In this document: in pieces, positions 62,306-64,000 of the stretch
Layout: the number at the start of each line of letters is the position of its first letter
Position numbering within the stretch: position 1 is the stretch's first letter
Origin: Mesorhizobium sp.
Lineage (GTDB): Bacteria > Pseudomonadota > Alphaproteobacteria > Rhizobiales > Rhizobiaceae
Assembly (NCBI GenBank): GCA_004020645.1
Contig: SAQL01000001.1
Span: 399,176-463,175, forward strand
DNA: 64,000 bases
Reading direction: 5' to 3'
Translations under genes and position numbers: made by a program
Notes under the pieces: model-generated
Seen by the model: the letters and a program-made list of their open reading frames with translations, nothing else
Database searches by the model: none
Told to the model about the DNA's origin: nothing

Positions 62306-64000
62306 TCATAAGCCGATCCCACGCTTACGATTGAAGTTCCAATCGACTCCTGCACCGCCACGGGCGATGCCCGATACGTGCTGACCGACCTTCCTTTCCA
62401 ACGATGGTGTCCACGGCACGAGCTGGAAGCCCAAGCCGCCATCGATCATGGCGAACCTACCCGACGCCAGTGCAAATCGCTGGCGGTAGGTGCCCGAGAC
62501 GTGTTCACCAGTTAACGCCTTGTTGAATGGACGGCCGAGTTCGGCCGCAAGCTTGTCGCCGAGCGCTTCAACCTCACGGCGCTGCAACGTGTCGAGAAGC
62601 TTCCGCGCGAAGATCACCCTGGTGCCCTGGCGCCGCGCCAAGCCTTCCTCGACCAGATGCTCGGCGCGTCGGTCCATGGCGTGCTCTACTTCGGCTCCGA
62701 AGCCGCCGTCGCCCAGCGTGACTGTACCGTGAGCGAGTGCCTGCCGGTCGAGCCAGGTGGCCCCGGTCGCCGAGACCTGGCGCTCGATGGGGAAGTCCGA
62801 TCGAACCGCGATCGCCACCCGGCGCCGGCCTTGCGTGTCGGCGAAGCTGCGCAGTTCGACGATCGAGCCTGGCGCACTATCCCCGGCGGCATCAAGGTCG
62901 GGGAGCCTGATGTGGTGGGCGCGGCCGTCGACACCATCGATCACGGCATACGCTGTCGCCTTGAGCTCATCGTCGAGCCCACGCTCGATCAGGCGCCCTA
63001 TGATCGGTTCCTGCATGTCCTCGCCGGCAAGGACGAAACTGGCAGCGCCGCGCTCGATACCGGCTTCGGCCAAGCCGCGATGAATGCGCTTGATAATGTC
63101 GCCGCGCTCGCCCAATTCGCGCAGGGTTGCTTCCGCTTCATCGGACATGAACCATTGGCCCTGGCCGACCTGTTGAGCGACACCGAGACGTTCTAAGGTA
63201 CGGAGTCGGCCGACTTTGACTGTGTGGTAATCATCCGGCTGCTCGCTGGCCCGTGGAGCGAGATCGATGATGCCGGTGCGTTGGCCATCGCGCTTGAGCT
63301 GCCGGTCAAGATTGGTCCAGCGTTCCGCCTCGACCTGACGCTCGAGCGTGTGGCGAATATTCTGATCGGTGCGCGGCCCGAGTTCCTGTGTGATGAGATC
63401 GCGTGCCCGGTCGCGCATGCCCTCTTTGATGTAATCGCGCGCGATTACGAGATTCTCGCCGTCGTCGCGCTGGCCGCGAACGATCAGATGGACGTGTGGG
63501 TGTTCCGTGTTCCAGTGATCTACGGCGACCCAATCGAGCTTTGTATCGAGGTCCCTCTCCATCTGCGCGACGAGATCGCGGGTGAACGCTCTGAGATCGG
63601 ACATCTCGAGCGCGTCGTCCGGCGAGACGATGAAGCGGAAGTGATGCCGGTCGTCCTTGCAACGATCGGAGAAGGCCTCGGCATCCGCCTCTTCTGTTTC
63701 GGGACCGAAGAGCCTGGCCTTCTCTCCGTCCCGGGTGACACCCTCGCGGCTGAGATAAGCGAGATGCGTCGGCAGATTCCCGCCGCGCAGGTTCATGCGG
63801 ACGACGCGCGCCTTGATCACGGCGCCGCGCGAGCGCGCCGTTAGCAGCCGGTTGGCCTGGACCGATGCACGCTGGCCGCGGCCAAAGCGCGAGCGGTTGC
63901 CGGGCCCGATCCTTCCCTGTCGGGAGACTGAGCCGCCGGCCTTTTGTGCAGCGGCAAGTGCCTGGGCGATGAAGGGTCGTGCGCGTTGCGCCTTGCTCGA
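62306..64000 (-). CDS. Relaxase with DUF3363-type C terminus, 5' end outside the window
   Basis: At least 564 aa; the frame is open to the right edge (SSKAQRARPFIAQALAAAQKAGG... on the minus strand), so the true start lies beyond 64000. The GTG at 63820 is internal. A basic N-terminal stretch leads to IKARVVRMNLRGGNLPTHLAYLSREGVTR, then the relaxase metal site HPHVHLIVRG (His-x-His), followed by a long DUF3363-like domain. It should nick the element at oriT and lead the strand into TraG. VirD2/MobA-like class by motif. It converges on the exonuclease (23-nt gap). Confidence 0.88.
   Translation of the reverse strand, partial: SSKAQRARPFIAQALAAAQKAGGSVSRQGRIGPGNRSRFGRGQRASVQANRLLTARSRGAVIKARVVRMNLRGGNLPTHLAYLSREGVTRDGEKARLFGPETEEADAEAFSDRCKDDRHHFRFIVSPDDALEMSDLRAFTRDLVAQMERDLDTKLDWVAVDHWNTEHPHVHLIVRGQRDDGENLVIARDYIKEGMRDRARDLITQELGPRTDQNIRHTLERQVEAERWTNLDRQLKRDGQRTGIIDLAPRASEQPDDYHTVKVGRLRTLERLGVAQQVGQGQWFMSDEAEATLRELGERGDIIKRIHRGLAEAGIERGAASFVLAGEDMQEPIIGRLIERGLDDELKATAYAVIDGVDGRAHHIRLPDLDAAGDSAPGSIVELRSFADTQGRRRVAIAVRSDFPIERQVSATGATWLDRQALAHGTVTLGDGGFGAEVEHAMDRRAEHLVEEGLARRQGTRVIFARKLLDTLQRREVEALGDKLAAELGRPFNKALTGEHVSGTYRQRFALASGRFAMIDGGLGFQLVPWTPSLERKVGQHVSGIARGGAGVDWNFNRKRGIGL

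Noticed and set aside
1-64000. CRISPR arrays, rRNA, tRNA, integrase or insertion-sequence transposase
   Set aside because: None was recognised on either strand; without a computed scan a tRNA could be missed, but no regular repeat-spacer pattern is present.

Overview
The window is GC-rich alphaproteobacterial DNA, most likely from Hyphomicrobiales and possibly Mesorhizobium or a relative. The gene content supports this: FixL/FixJ, a complete fixNOQP-fixGHIS cbb3 oxidase locus, an FnrN-type regulator, NnrR with nirK/nirV/pseudoazurin, an RcgA-like protein and a P-type (trb) conjugation system. This is inferred from protein families; no rRNA or tRNA is visible to confirm it.

Positions 1-42,000 form a long low-oxygen and nitrogen-oxide response region. 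From left to right it holds: the arginine deiminase genes arcDAB; a BON-domain protein and alcohol dehydrogenase; a P-type ATPase, thioredoxin 2 and MgtC-like operon; a Pat-type acyl-CoA ligase/acetyltransferase; three universal stress proteins; a phasin; a small cytochrome c; fixLJ; a group III truncated haemoglobin with nsrR; a nitrite-respiration cluster (nnrR, pseudoazurin, nnrS, nirV, nirK); fixGHIS and fixNOQP; a hemerythrin; fnrN; and hemN. The units are tied together by eighteen 14-bp FNR/FixK/NnrR-type palindromes (TTGAY-N4-RTCAA, TTGCG-N4-CGCAA and hybrids of the two half sites), nearly all 38-116 bp upstream of a start codon. The inferred logic is that FixLJ and FnrN sense oxygen while NnrR and NsrR sense nitrogen oxides. 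Their targets are a high-affinity oxidase, anaerobic haem synthesis, nitrite reduction, ATP from arginine, and stress proteins.

The region shows decay. A c-type cytochrome gene, an SDR gene, nnrS, a second group III haemoglobin, a GFA-family gene, a second PrtN-like gene and an aldehyde dehydrogenase scrap are all broken.

Positions 42,100-48,100 are a patchy accessory zone. It holds a class III cyclase fused to a YHS-like domain, PrtN-like regulators, a 32-bp perfect palindrome, and an alpha/beta hydrolase overlapping an RcgA-like membrane protein. From 48,096 to the right edge lies a conjugative element of the trb/traG type, resembling Tn4371-family ICEs: a LysR regulator, DUF2274, trbIGFL-K-J-E-D-C-B, a ribbon-helix-helix protein, traG, a 5'-3' exonuclease and a DUF3363-type relaxase that runs off the window. 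No integrase or attachment site is visible, so integrative element and plasmid cannot be told apart.
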